64,000 nucleotides of DNA from Rhodocyclaceae bacterium. Lineage in GTDB: Bacteria > Pseudomonadota > Gammaproteobacteria > Burkholderiales > Usitatibacteraceae. The translations under genes were made by a program, and so were the position numbers. Below, piece by piece: positions 34,350 through 41,423 of the stretch; within the stretch, counting starts at the first letter, position 1; each line of letters begins with the position of its first letter. Below the pieces are notes generated by a model, which did not search any database, had not been told where the DNA came from, and was given only the letters and a program-made list of their open reading frames with translations. The stretch covers positions 26,981 to 90,980 of the forward strand of contig JADCJC010000010.1 of NCBI GenBank assembly GCA_020247395.1, in the 5' to 3' direction.

Positions 34350-34402
34350 AAAAGCCTAGTATTGGCCTGTGTTTTCAGCCATTTATGCTTGAAGATGCCC
34401 GT
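34350..34402 (+). repeat. 53-bp dispersed intergenic repeat, copy B (upstream of aromatic leader)
   Basis: Matches the reverse complement of 2604-2656 at 42 of 53 ungapped positions. It begins six bases after the msrB stop and ends 57 bases before the leader-peptide start. It might be a mobile repeat or a shared regulatory segment; nothing in it codes. Confidence 0.6.
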
Positions 34403-34458
34403 GAATAGGGGAGTTTGTTAGTTCACCATTTTTGCAATTGCCCTGCTACTATTCGTTT

Positions 34459-34524
34459 ATGTATTTCCATGCAACTCTCTATTTTTGGTACTACTTTTCT
34501 AAGCCAAGGGCGGAGAAAGGGTAG
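34459..34524 (+). CDS. Aromatic-rich leader peptide of an attenuator
   Basis: A 21-codon frame begins MYFHATLYFWYYFS and then SKPRAEKG before TAG. Nine of the first 13 residues are Phe, Tyr or Trp, with a block Tyr-Phe-Trp-Tyr-Tyr-Phe at codons 8-13. A terminator hairpin follows 30 bases after the stop, and DAHP synthase genes follow that. This is the classical layout of ribosome-mediated transcription attenuation by aromatic amino acid supply (as in pheA and trp leaders). No good Shine-Dalgarno site precedes the ATG; TACTAT at 34447-34452 could be a -10 box giving a nearly leaderless message. Identification rests on composition and context only. Confidence 0.75.
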   Translation: MYFHATLYFWYYFSKPRAEKG

Positions 34525-34553
34525 CGCGCATCACTCGCAAACCAGATTTCATA

Positions 34554-34587
34554 AAACCGCCGTCCCAACAACCGGCGGTTTTTTTTT
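34554..34587 (+). terminator. Intrinsic terminator (attenuator) ahead of the DAHP synthase genes
   Basis: AAACCGCCG (34554-34562) pairs with CGGCGGTTT (34573-34581) around a 10-base loop, and the stem runs into nine T residues (34579-34587). It sits between the aromatic leader peptide and the DAHP synthase gene, where it would end transcription unless disrupted. GGCGG at 34509-34513, inside the leader frame just past the aromatic codons, can pair with CCGCC (34557-34561) and so is a weak candidate anti-terminator segment. Confidence 0.8.
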
Positions 34588-34700
34588 GCTGGACGTTGAT
34601 ACCAGCATGTTTCACCCAGTCGTAGAACTCTCTATCTAATACGCCCGTTAAAATGAAAAGCTCCTCACTCTCCCTCGTTGCCAGCAAAGCAGATACCGAT

Positions 34701-35765
34701 ATGCCCTACAACACCGACGACCTACGAATTCGTGGCATCAGAGAACTGACGCCGCCAGCACATCTGATGCGTGAATTTCCTTGTACCGAGGCGGCCTCGG
34801 CGACGGTATTCAGGGCGCGTGAAGAAATTCACCGCATCATGCACCGCGGCGACTCGCGACTGTTAGTGATTGTCGGCCCCTGCTCGATTCATGATTACGA
34901 CGCGGCAATCGACTACGCCCAACGTCTACAGGCACTTCGCTTGACGATGGAGGCCGACCTGACAATTGTGATGCGTGTTTACTTTGAAAAGCCGCGCACG
35001 ACGGTGGGTTGGAAGGGGTTCATCAACGATCCCAATCTCGACGACAGTTACGATATCAATAAAGGTTTGCGGCAGGCACGCAAGCTGCTTCTCGACATAA
35101 ATGAGTTAGGCCTTGCCGCAGCCACAGAATTTCTCGATTTGATCTCGCCGCAGTACCTTGCAGACTTGATCGCCTGGGGGGCGATCGGCGCACGCACCAC
35201 GGAAAGCCAGTCCCATCGGCAACTCGCATCCGGTCTGTCATGCCCGGTCGGTTTCAAGAATGGCACCGACGGCAATATACGGATCGCGGTCGACGCGATT
35301 AAAGCGGCTTCCGCCCCGCACCATTTCTTATCGGTGACCAAAGGTGGACACTCGGCCATTGTTTCGACCGCAGGCAACGAGGACTGCCACATTATTTTGC
35401 GTGGCGGGAAAGAGCCCAATTTTGACGCCGCGAGTGTTGACGCAGCGTGTCAGGAACTCGGCAAGGCGGGACTTGCGCAGCGCGTGATGATCGATTTTTC
35501 GCATGCAAATTCGTCCAAGCAATACAGCAAGCAGATGGATGTTTCAACGGATGTCGCGCAGCAGGTTGCGGCGGGAGACAGCCGTATCGTGGGTGTTATG
35601 GTCGAGAGCCACATCAACGCGGGAAGACAAGACATCGTACCCGGAAAGCCCCTTGCTTATGGTGTGTCAGTGACCGACGCCTGTGTCGGCTGGGAAGACA
35701 CCGAAAAACTATTGACGCAGCTCGCGCAGAGTGTTCGCGCCCGACGGCTGGCAAACGCAGAATAG
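34701..35765 (+). CDS. 3-deoxy-7-phosphoheptulonate synthase, class I-alpha (AroF/G/H type)
   Basis: Condenses phosphoenolpyruvate and erythrose 4-phosphate to DAHP, the first committed step of aromatic biosynthesis. It follows E. coli AroG almost end to end, with NTDDLRIRGIRELTPPAHLM, VGPCSIHD (metal cysteine), MRVYFEKPRTTVGWKG, IGARTTESQSHRQLASGLSC, VGFKNGTDGNI, SVTKGGHSAIV and MIDFSHANSSKQ. ATG 34701 (MPYNTDDLRI) fits the family N-terminus and gives 354 residues; ATG 34653 would add 16. Which aromatic acid inhibits it cannot be told from the sequence. It lies directly behind the leader and terminator. Confidence 0.95.
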   Translation: MPYNTDDLRIRGIRELTPPAHLMREFPCTEAASATVFRAREEIHRIMHRGDSRLLVIVGPCSIHDYDAAIDYAQRLQALRLTMEADLTIVMRVYFEKPRTTVGWKGFINDPNLDDSYDINKGLRQARKLLLDINELGLAAATEFLDLISPQYLADLIAWGAIGARTTESQSHRQLASGLSCPVGFKNGTDGNIRIAVDAIKAASAPHHFLSVTKGGHSAIVSTAGNEDCHIILRGGKEPNFDAASVDAACQELGKAGLAQRVMIDFSHANSSKQYSKQMDVSTDVAQQVAAGDSRIVGVMVESHINAGRQDIVPGKPLAYGVSVTDACVGWEDTEKLLTQLAQSVRARRLANAE

Positions 35766-35781
35766 AGAGAGTCAAGACAGT

Positions 35782-36717
35782 ATGGCCATTGAACTCAGGA
35801 TACTGGGGCGTCACCAGATTGACGATCACAAGGTTGGATTTAGCTACAACGGTGTTGCCTTTGGCCAGAACACGCTGCATACGTTCGCTGGATTAAATGC
35901 CGTCGATACCCGCGAGTACGTTGAAGCCACCTTTGCATGTTTGCGTGAACATGGACAGCAGTGCGCGCGGATGGGGGCCTACAAGCCGCGTACCAGCCCG
36001 TACTCATTTCAAGGAATGGGCAAGGAGTGTCTGCCTTGGGTATTTGAGTTGGCTGGCAAATACGATATACGAGTGATTTCGATGGAGGTGACGCGTGAAG
36101 CGCACGTCGACGAAATCAATGAGGCGCTTGAGATTACCGGTCGACCCACTGGTGTGATGCTGCAAATCGGCACTCGCAACACGCAGAACTTTGAGCTTCT
36201 GAAGGCGGTCGGTCGCCAGCATGAGTTTCCAATTTTGCTAAAGCGCGGCTTCGGCATTACGCTTGACGAGTCGTTAATGGCAGCCGAGTACTGTGCTTCC
36301 GAAGGAAACACCAAAATTGTATTTGGCCTTCGCGGCATGAAAACAAATTTTGGTGACCCGCACCGCAATCTCGTTGATTTTGCCCACGTGCCAGTGGTTC
36401 ATCGGCTGACGCGCATGCCCGTTTGTGTTGACCCGTCACATTCAGTTGGTGCGCGGGGAGCCTCGCCAGACGGTATCCTCGACATTTTCCACGTCGCAGC
36501 GCAGGGTGTCATCGCCGGCGCGAATATGTTATTGGTAGATATGCATCCCGAACCGCGTAAGTCACTTGTCGATGCTGCGCAGGCGATTTCTCTCAGCGAG
36601 TTGTCATATTTTCTCGAAGATGTTGCCATCGCACGCGAAGCCTATCTCCGGCGACTTGCGCTCACGGAACGAGTGACTCAGTCAGCAGAGAATACGCAGC
36701 AGCAGCGAGCCGCATGA
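35782..36717 (+). CDS. Second DAHP synthase-like enzyme, class I-beta / KDO8P-synthase-like
   Basis: A 311-residue enzyme of the DAHP/KDO8P synthase superfamily but unlike the class I-alpha neighbour. Motifs include CARMGAYKPRTSPYSFQGMG, VMLQIGTRNTQNFELLKAVG, FPILLKRGFG, EGNTKIVFGLRGM, CVDPSHSVGARG and LLVDMHPEPRKSLVDAAQAI. These match the I-beta branch (Bacillus AroA and Thermotoga type) with a reduced N-terminus and no regulatory domain. Activity as DAHP synthase is the best guess, given its place 16 bases behind a true DAHP synthase. A related aldol-type synthase (sialic-acid-like or KDO-like product) is the alternative. ATG 35782 is supported by GAGAGAG upstream. Confidence 0.78.
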   Translation: MAIELRILGRHQIDDHKVGFSYNGVAFGQNTLHTFAGLNAVDTREYVEATFACLREHGQQCARMGAYKPRTSPYSFQGMGKECLPWVFELAGKYDIRVISMEVTREAHVDEINEALEITGRPTGVMLQIGTRNTQNFELLKAVGRQHEFPILLKRGFGITLDESLMAAEYCASEGNTKIVFGLRGMKTNFGDPHRNLVDFAHVPVVHRLTRMPVCVDPSHSVGARGASPDGILDIFHVAAQGVIAGANMLLVDMHPEPRKSLVDAAQAISLSELSYFLEDVAIAREAYLRRLALTERVTQSAENTQQQRAA

Positions 36718-37586
36718 CTTCCCATCGAGCGGCTGGAAGACACAGATATGTGCTTTCCTCGGTGAGGCTGCTGTTTGTCGCCGCCGCGCTTTTATCTGGC
36801 GCAGCGATTAACGCCGCTGAGCCCGCGAAGCGTATTGCCGCGCTTGCCCCGTCCATAACAGAGCTGGTCTATGCCGCGGGTGCTGGCAAGAGTCTCGTCG
36901 CGGTTTCGGCATTCAGTGACTATCCTGAAGCGGCGAGGCAACTGCCGCAAGTGGCGGATTTTGCCGGCATCAACCTTGAAGCATTGATTCGACTTAAGCC
37001 CGATCTTGTTCTGGTTTGGGAGTCGGGTACACGTCAGGCAGATATCGCCCGACTGCGTTCTCTGCAAATTCGTACGGAGTTGATTCGAATCGATACATTT
37101 GACGACATACCGGCGGCGATTCGCAGGATTGGTGAACTTGCGGCTACAACTGAAACGGCGAACGCAACGGCAGGAAAATTTTTTTCGCGCGCAAAAGAAC
37201 TTACGACTAGAAATCAAAACAAACCAAGTGTCACGGTATTTTTTGAAATCGGGCGCTCGCCGCTGCTAACAATCAACGGCAATCACTTCATTTCTCGAGC
37301 GTTGTCCATTTGCGGTGGCGTGAATGTGTTTGCTAGCGCAACGCCGCAGGTGTTTCAGCCCGAGCGCGAAACGCTGTTACAACTTGACCCTCAGGTGATT
37401 CTGCTAGGAGCGACCCCCCAGAGCAATCGATTTCGAGATGACGGTATCTACCAAGGTCTCGCGGCGTACCGCCGAGGTCAAATATTGTCGGTCAATGCCG
37501 ACCACATACTGCGACCGGGCCCGCGCCTTATCGATGCTGCCACCGAGGTATGCGACCTGTTGGACGGTGTACGTGCGGCCCAGTAG
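36714..37586 (+). CDS. Periplasmic cobalamin-binding protein, BtuF-like
   Basis: A 290-residue TroA-fold binding protein with an N-terminal signal peptide (RLLFVAAALLSGAAINAAEP, cleavage near residue 36, no lipobox). The domain shows RIAALAPSITELVYAAGAGK, FSDYPEAARQLPQVADF, INLEALIRLKPDLVL and a C-terminal lobe ending HILRPGPRLIDAATEVCDLL. This is the BtuF-like vitamin B12 or iron-chelate binding type. Its ATG overlaps the stop of the I-beta synthase gene (ATGA), so it is translated from the aromatic operon. No btuC or btuD permease/ATPase genes are nearby, so which transporter it feeds is unknown. Confidence 0.82.
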   Translation: MTSHRAAGRHRYVLSSVRLLFVAAALLSGAAINAAEPAKRIAALAPSITELVYAAGAGKSLVAVSAFSDYPEAARQLPQVADFAGINLEALIRLKPDLVLVWESGTRQADIARLRSLQIRTELIRIDTFDDIPAAIRRIGELAATTETANATAGKFFSRAKELTTRNQNKPSVTVFFEIGRSPLLTINGNHFISRALSICGGVNVFASATPQVFQPERETLLQLDPQVILLGATPQSNRFRDDGIYQGLAAYRRGQILSVNADHILRPGPRLIDAATEVCDLLDGVRAAQ

Positions 37587-37912
37587 CCGACCATCGCTGC
37601 AGCGATTCGATGGCAGATTCCTAGCGAAGGCACCTGATGAACGACCTCGCGCTAATTACGTCGATTCTGGATCGGCTAGATTGGTAAATGGCTTAACAAA
37701 TAGGATCGACGGAAACCGTCTTTGGTTTTGCACCGCTGCGGGATAGCCTAAGGAAGCTTCAGGCTCGTTGGACAAAAAGTCGAAAGGCCTGTGGTTTGCT
37801 GCCAAAACAGCGGCTGTTGGGTATTCCGTGATAGACCGAGCGGCAAGGTCGGCTAACTTTGTGGAGTCGGCGCGAGGTGCTCACCTTGGATTTGTAACTA
37901 TGTCGCGCCCGC
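37587..37912. other. Intergenic region between btuF-like and HPt genes, with a weak terminator
   Basis: This 326-base gap lies between converging genes. It contains a small hairpin GACGG-AAA-CCGTC (37708-37720) followed by a T-rich stretch (TTTGGTTTTG), a plausible weak terminator for the aromatic operon. A second small inverted repeat AGCCT/AGGCT lies nearby around 37747-37767. No open frame with family features and no RNA gene was recognised. Confidence 0.4.
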
Positions 37913-38368
37913 TTAACTGCTGCCATGTGTCGGCGGTCGAGGGGAAGGTCTTAAGTCAAGGGCGTCTTGCAGTTTGCTGAGAATCGCTCGGTTTGCCATG
38001 CCTAGGAGGCTTGCAAGGTCGCGTCCTAAACTTGACGCCAGACATTTTTTTTCCGCAGCGCCGCGTTCGATGATACCTGCCGTTTCTGCCACTAGTGCCG
38101 CGCCAACCAAAAGGCTGTTGGACTTAAGGGAGTGTGCGGCCCGTCGCACTTGTTCATGGTTCCCCGTCTCTATCCCAGAGATGATCCGCTCCAACAGTGG
38201 CTCTGCCTCTGAAAGGTAAATCCGTAGCGCGTGCTGGTAAAGCTTGGTTCCGAACTTTAGGTCGTGATGCCTTAGATCTTTGAGCGCGCCATCGCAAAAA
38301 TGCTGCGCTTGGGAGGTAGCACCTTGTGCAGTTTCGGCGGCGACAGAGCGATTTTGATTAATAGACAT
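37913..38368 (-). CDS. HPt-domain phosphotransfer protein
   Basis: A 151-residue protein that is essentially one histidine-phosphotransfer domain. The phospho-accepting histidine is His79 in RRAAHSLKSNSLLVGA. It is preceded by LSEAEPLLERIISGIETGNH, the usual helical lead-in. The expected glycine after LK is replaced by Ser. Such proteins shuttle phosphate between receivers and regulators. It lies on the minus strand just downstream of a NarL-type regulator and a receiver-kinase, 94 bases away, suggesting that all three form one phosphorelay. Confidence 0.82.
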   Translation of the reverse strand: MSINQNRSVAAETAQGATSQAQHFCDGALKDLRHHDLKFGTKLYQHALRIYLSEAEPLLERIISGIETGNHEQVRRAAHSLKSNSLLVGAALVAETAGIIERGAAEKKCLASSLGRDLASLLGMANRAILSKLQDALDLRPSPRPPTHGSS

Positions 38369-38462
38369 AACCTGTCATCGGCGGCAAACTCAAATTCTTG
38401 ACGGCCGCCGGGAGGTGCTCGTTTTGCCTTGAGAAAACTGTCGCTGCTTCGCGGAGCTGTGA

Positions 38463-39095
38463 CTATTCGACTAGCCCGTTTTTTAGAGCGTAGTGGGTCA
38501 ACTCGGCGTTGTTCGAGAGCCCCATCTTTTCCAACAGGCGCGCCCGATACACGCTGACTGTTTTGGGGGATATTGCGAGTGCCTCCGCCACCTCAGAGAG
38601 TTTCTTGCCAGATGCAATCAGGCGCAAGGTCTGGAACTCGCGGTCGGAGAGCTTTTCGTGTGGATTGTCATCAACATCGGCCGTCAGGCTGTTGGCCATT
38701 GCCTCAGCGATTTCCGGCGTGATGAACTTTTTACCAGAGGCAATTCTTATGATGGCCTCGATGAGCATTTCAGGCGCGCTTGTCTTATTGAGGTAGCCAA
38801 ACGCCCCGGCGCGCAATGAACGTACTGCGTATTGGTCTTCGGTAAACATCGACAGAATCAGTACCTTGCATTTGGGGTCGTCTTCCCGGATGGCCTTAAG
38901 GATGTCGATGCCGTTTTTACCCGGCATGTTGATATCCATGACGATGACGTCGTACCTACAGTGGGGTAGCAGTGCCCGCAACTCACCATAGTCGCCTGCC
39001 TCGCCGACAACTTCAATTTCAGAGTGGTCCTCAAGCGTCAGCCGGATCCCCCGCCGAACCAGTGCATGGTCATCGACTAATATCACTCGAGTCAT
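38463..39095 (-). CDS. NarL/FixJ-family response regulator
   Basis: A 210-residue two-domain regulator. The receiver has acidic D8-D9 (VILVDDHALVRRG), phospho-acceptor Asp54 (IVMDINMPGKNG), the beta-4 LILSM strand and lysine in FGYLNKTS. The C-terminal LuxR-type helix-turn-helix reads LSDREFQTLRLIASGKKLSE, followed by ISPKTVSVYRARLLEKMGLS. It starts four bases inside the end of the kinase gene, so the two are translationally coupled cognates. Target promoters are unknown. Confidence 0.95.
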   Translation of the reverse strand: MTRVILVDDHALVRRGIRLTLEDHSEIEVVGEAGDYGELRALLPHCRYDVIVMDINMPGKNGIDILKAIREDDPKCKVLILSMFTEDQYAVRSLRAGAFGYLNKTSAPEMLIEAIIRIASGKKFITPEIAEAMANSLTADVDDNPHEKLSDREFQTLRLIASGKKLSEVAEALAISPKTVSVYRARLLEKMGLSNNAELTHYALKNGLVE

Positions 39096-40228
39096 GTCGC
39101 ACTTTCCCCAGCATGCATCTGGCCAACGTTGTCGATGATAACCATCGCGACGGTCCCGGTTTCAAGGCCTGTATAGATCGTATCAAACTCCAGCGTACCA
39201 CCGACAGACCTAATCCGTTCGCGCGCAGAAAAGATACCAAAGCGACTAGGGTTCATAATCTGTTCCAGTGTACAACCGACGCCATCATCGCTAACAACGA
39301 TGGTTAATCCGCCATCGATATAGAAGACTGCACATCGAACGTACTGGGCTTTGGAGTGCATCTCGACGTTTTCAATCAATTCGCCAACAGCATGATAAGC
39401 GGCAAGCGCAATGTTTTCTGGCAGCGCGAACTCGCGCGGGCTGGCGCTAAGATGCGCAACGATGCCTGAACGTTTCTGCAGTTGGGTGAGGCGCCACTCT
39501 ATTGCGGCCACGATACCTTGGTCGAGGAGGTTACTTCTGAGGCTGGTGTAGAGCTTTTGGCTGGCATCGACGGCCTTTTGTACCAATTCAGCGGCCTCGT
39601 GGATTTCGGCATCAAGTTGTTTTAGCTGCGGTTCGACCAGCGGACCGGTCGCGATCATACGCTCAAGTCTCGTCAGGGCAAACTTTGCGGCGAGTAGGTT
39701 GCCGCCAATCTCGTCATGCACCTCGGTCCGGATGGCGGCGCGGTCGCGTTCCCGGACGTCGGAAAGATGCATTGCGAAGGCGCGTAGCCGACGCTCGCTC
39801 GATTGAAGGTTTTGCTGGGCGAGGTTTCGCGCAGCTCGGGTTTTGGCTGCCTCAATGGATCGTTCAATGGCGACTGGCAGCCGCTTTAGCCTGCCTTTGA
39901 CAAGGTAGTCGTCAGCACCGTTTCGCATGGACTCGACTGCAAGATCTTCCCCCATTTGCCCAGAAACGATGATAAAGGGCAAATCTTCACTGAATTGCTT
40001 CACGATTGCCAAGGCACACTCAGCCGACAATTGAGGCAATTGGTGGTCGGAAACCACCAAGTCCCAGCGCTCGCTTGTAAGGGCGTCAATGAGCATCGGC
40101 TCGGTTTCCACGCGCCGAGCGTCTAGGGCTAGGCCAGCATTGATCAACCCCAAGACAATGAGTTCATAGTCCAGTTCAGAGTCTTCGACAAACAATATTC
40201 TGAAGGATTTGCTGGAGGAATCAGTCAT
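39092..40228 (-). CDS. Cytoplasmic receiver-histidine kinase (HisKA_3 / NarX-DegS type)
   Basis: A 378-residue soluble kinase with an N-terminal receiver domain (Asp61 in DLVVSDHQLPQLS; YLVKGRLKRL holds the conserved lysine). A HisKA_3 dimerisation domain follows with the phospho-histidine His171 in RTEVHDEIGGNLLAAKFALT, then a HATPase (VSDDGVGCTLEQI, then FGIFSARERIRSVGGTLEFD). There is no membrane segment or PAS domain, so the input is probably phosphorylation of its own receiver, perhaps via the neighbouring HPt protein. It overlaps the NarL-type regulator by four bases and is divergent from the chemotaxis operon. Confidence 0.9.
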   Translation of the reverse strand: MTDSSSKSFRILFVEDSELDYELIVLGLINAGLALDARRVETEPMLIDALTSERWDLVVSDHQLPQLSAECALAIVKQFSEDLPFIIVSGQMGEDLAVESMRNGADDYLVKGRLKRLPVAIERSIEAAKTRAARNLAQQNLQSSERRLRAFAMHLSDVRERDRAAIRTEVHDEIGGNLLAAKFALTRLERMIATGPLVEPQLKQLDAEIHEAAELVQKAVDASQKLYTSLRSNLLDQGIVAAIEWRLTQLQKRSGIVAHLSASPREFALPENIALAAYHAVGELIENVEMHSKAQYVRCAVFYIDGGLTIVVSDDGVGCTLEQIMNPSRFGIFSARERIRSVGGTLEFDTIYTGLETGTVAMVIIDNVGQMHAGESAT

Positions 40229-40522
40229 GTCGAGGCGTGAATACTGCCGTGGTCGGCCAACTTAAGCGAGATGCTGCATGCAAAACAACGCGATAGCGGG
40301 GAGAAATAGCCGCATATCTTCCCGCTTTTCAACGCCTTGATCAGTCAGCTTGGGCCTGAAAATTGTCCTCACATTGTGGCACCTGAAAAAAGCGATCCTA
40401 GCCGGATCTGCTGACAGAACGTCAGGTCGAGAGTGTAGCACGATGACTAGCTACCTGATCGCTAACCGTCGGGTAGCTCGGGCAATGTTGGGGCAGTACA
40501 GAATCAAATTATTGGAGAATTC

Positions 40523-40933
40523 GTGGAACACGCACATTCAGTCACACAGGCAATTGCGGTCATCGGACCGCAGCTCCGAATTGCGCAGTCCGAAATTGGG
40601 CGCATGAAGGGGATCATTGATACCGCCGCGACTGAACTGCTTAGCAGCTTCGGTGAGATTCAAGGCGTCTTTCGTGCGGTCGATAACGGGCAATTTGTAA
40701 TCGCTGATGCCGCGCTGAGCCGGGCCATGACAGCCTTACAGTTTCAAGACATGGTGGGTCAGCTGATGACTGGGTTAAGCGAACGAATAGGCATGGCAAC
40801 ACACGTCTTAGACCACGCATCGAGAACGGGTGAGGCGTCGACAACGAGTGAGGTTACAGAGCAAATTCACACGTTTCCGCGCCAGGTCGTCCTGCAACAC
40901 GATGTCGCCAGCGGGGACATCGAGCTATTTTAG
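40523..40933 (+). CDS. Small CheZ-like / chemotaxis-associated protein
   Basis: A 136-residue helical protein opening the chemotaxis operon. GTG 40523 is preceded by GGAG with 5-base spacing (40514-40517). The segment LSRAMTALQFQDMVGQLMTG resembles the QFQD region of CheZ phosphatases and related short chemotaxis proteins. The last residues are GDIELF, the same tail as CheD in this cluster. CheZ also uses a short C-terminal peptide (to bind CheY), so a CheY-P phosphatase or docking role is plausible but inferred. cheY follows 58 bases downstream. Confidence 0.6.
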   Translation: MEHAHSVTQAIAVIGPQLRIAQSEIGRMKGIIDTAATELLSSFGEIQGVFRAVDNGQFVIADAALSRAMTALQFQDMVGQLMTGLSERIGMATHVLDHASRTGEASTTSEVTEQIHTFPRQVVLQHDVASGDIELF

Positions 40934-40991
40934 GTCGGCAAATGGGGTATTCGGTAGGACATTTTCAATTTTTGAATTAAGGAAACTGGCA

Positions 40992-41354
40992 ATGCTTTCA
41001 ATTTTGGCGGTAGATGATTCGCCCTCAATCCGGCAGATGGTCTCGTTCACGCTGAAGAGCGCCGGATACAGTGTAATCGAAGCGGCAGATGGCACGGAAG
41101 GATTGGCCAAGGCCAAGGAAAAGGCCGTGAATTTAGTGCTAACGGACCAGAACATGCCGCTGATGGACGGCATCACACTGGTCAAGAATCTGCGGGGGCT
41201 GCCGATGTACGCAACGACGCCGATCCTGATACTGACCACCGAGTCTTCGGACGATATGAAGGCCAAAGGGCGAGCGGCGGGTGCGACCGGCTGGCTGGTG
41301 AAGCCATTTGATCCGGTTCGGCTGGTTGAAATCGTGAAGAAAGTAATCCGTTAG
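40992..41354 (+). CDS. cheY: Chemotaxis response regulator CheY
   Basis: A single receiver domain of 120 residues that carries the signal from CheA to the flagellar switch. It shows VDDSPSIRQMV, phospho-acceptor Asp52 (LVLTDQNMPLMDG), ILTTES and Lys104 (GWLVKPFDP). ATG 40992 begins directly at the fold (MLSILAVDDS) and is preceded by AAGGAAA; the longer open frame upstream is not coding. It lies between the CheZ-like gene and cheA. Confidence 0.96.
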   Translation: MLSILAVDDSPSIRQMVSFTLKSAGYSVIEAADGTEGLAKAKEKAVNLVLTDQNMPLMDGITLVKNLRGLPMYATTPILILTTESSDDMKAKGRAAGATGWLVKPFDPVRLVEIVKKVIR

Positions 41355-41423
41355 TTTCGACAGACAGCACCTGAATTTGGGTGAGCGACTTAATGCAAAG
41401 TGAATAGTAGGGCAGAGGATGAT

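Noticed and set aside
37768..37980. 70-codon plus-strand frame between the btuF-like gene and the HPt gene
   Set aside because: No ribosome site or recognisable domain; its 3' part is antisense to the HPt gene.
40377..40393. Possible sigma-54 promoter (TGGCAC...AAGC) upstream of the chemotaxis operon
   Set aside because: The GG and GC dinucleotides are 12 bases apart instead of the required 10, and no TTGC box is present.
40350..40607. 85-codon plus-strand frame upstream of the CheZ-like gene
   Set aside because: It overlaps the better supported GTG start at 40523 in another frame and encodes no recognisable protein.
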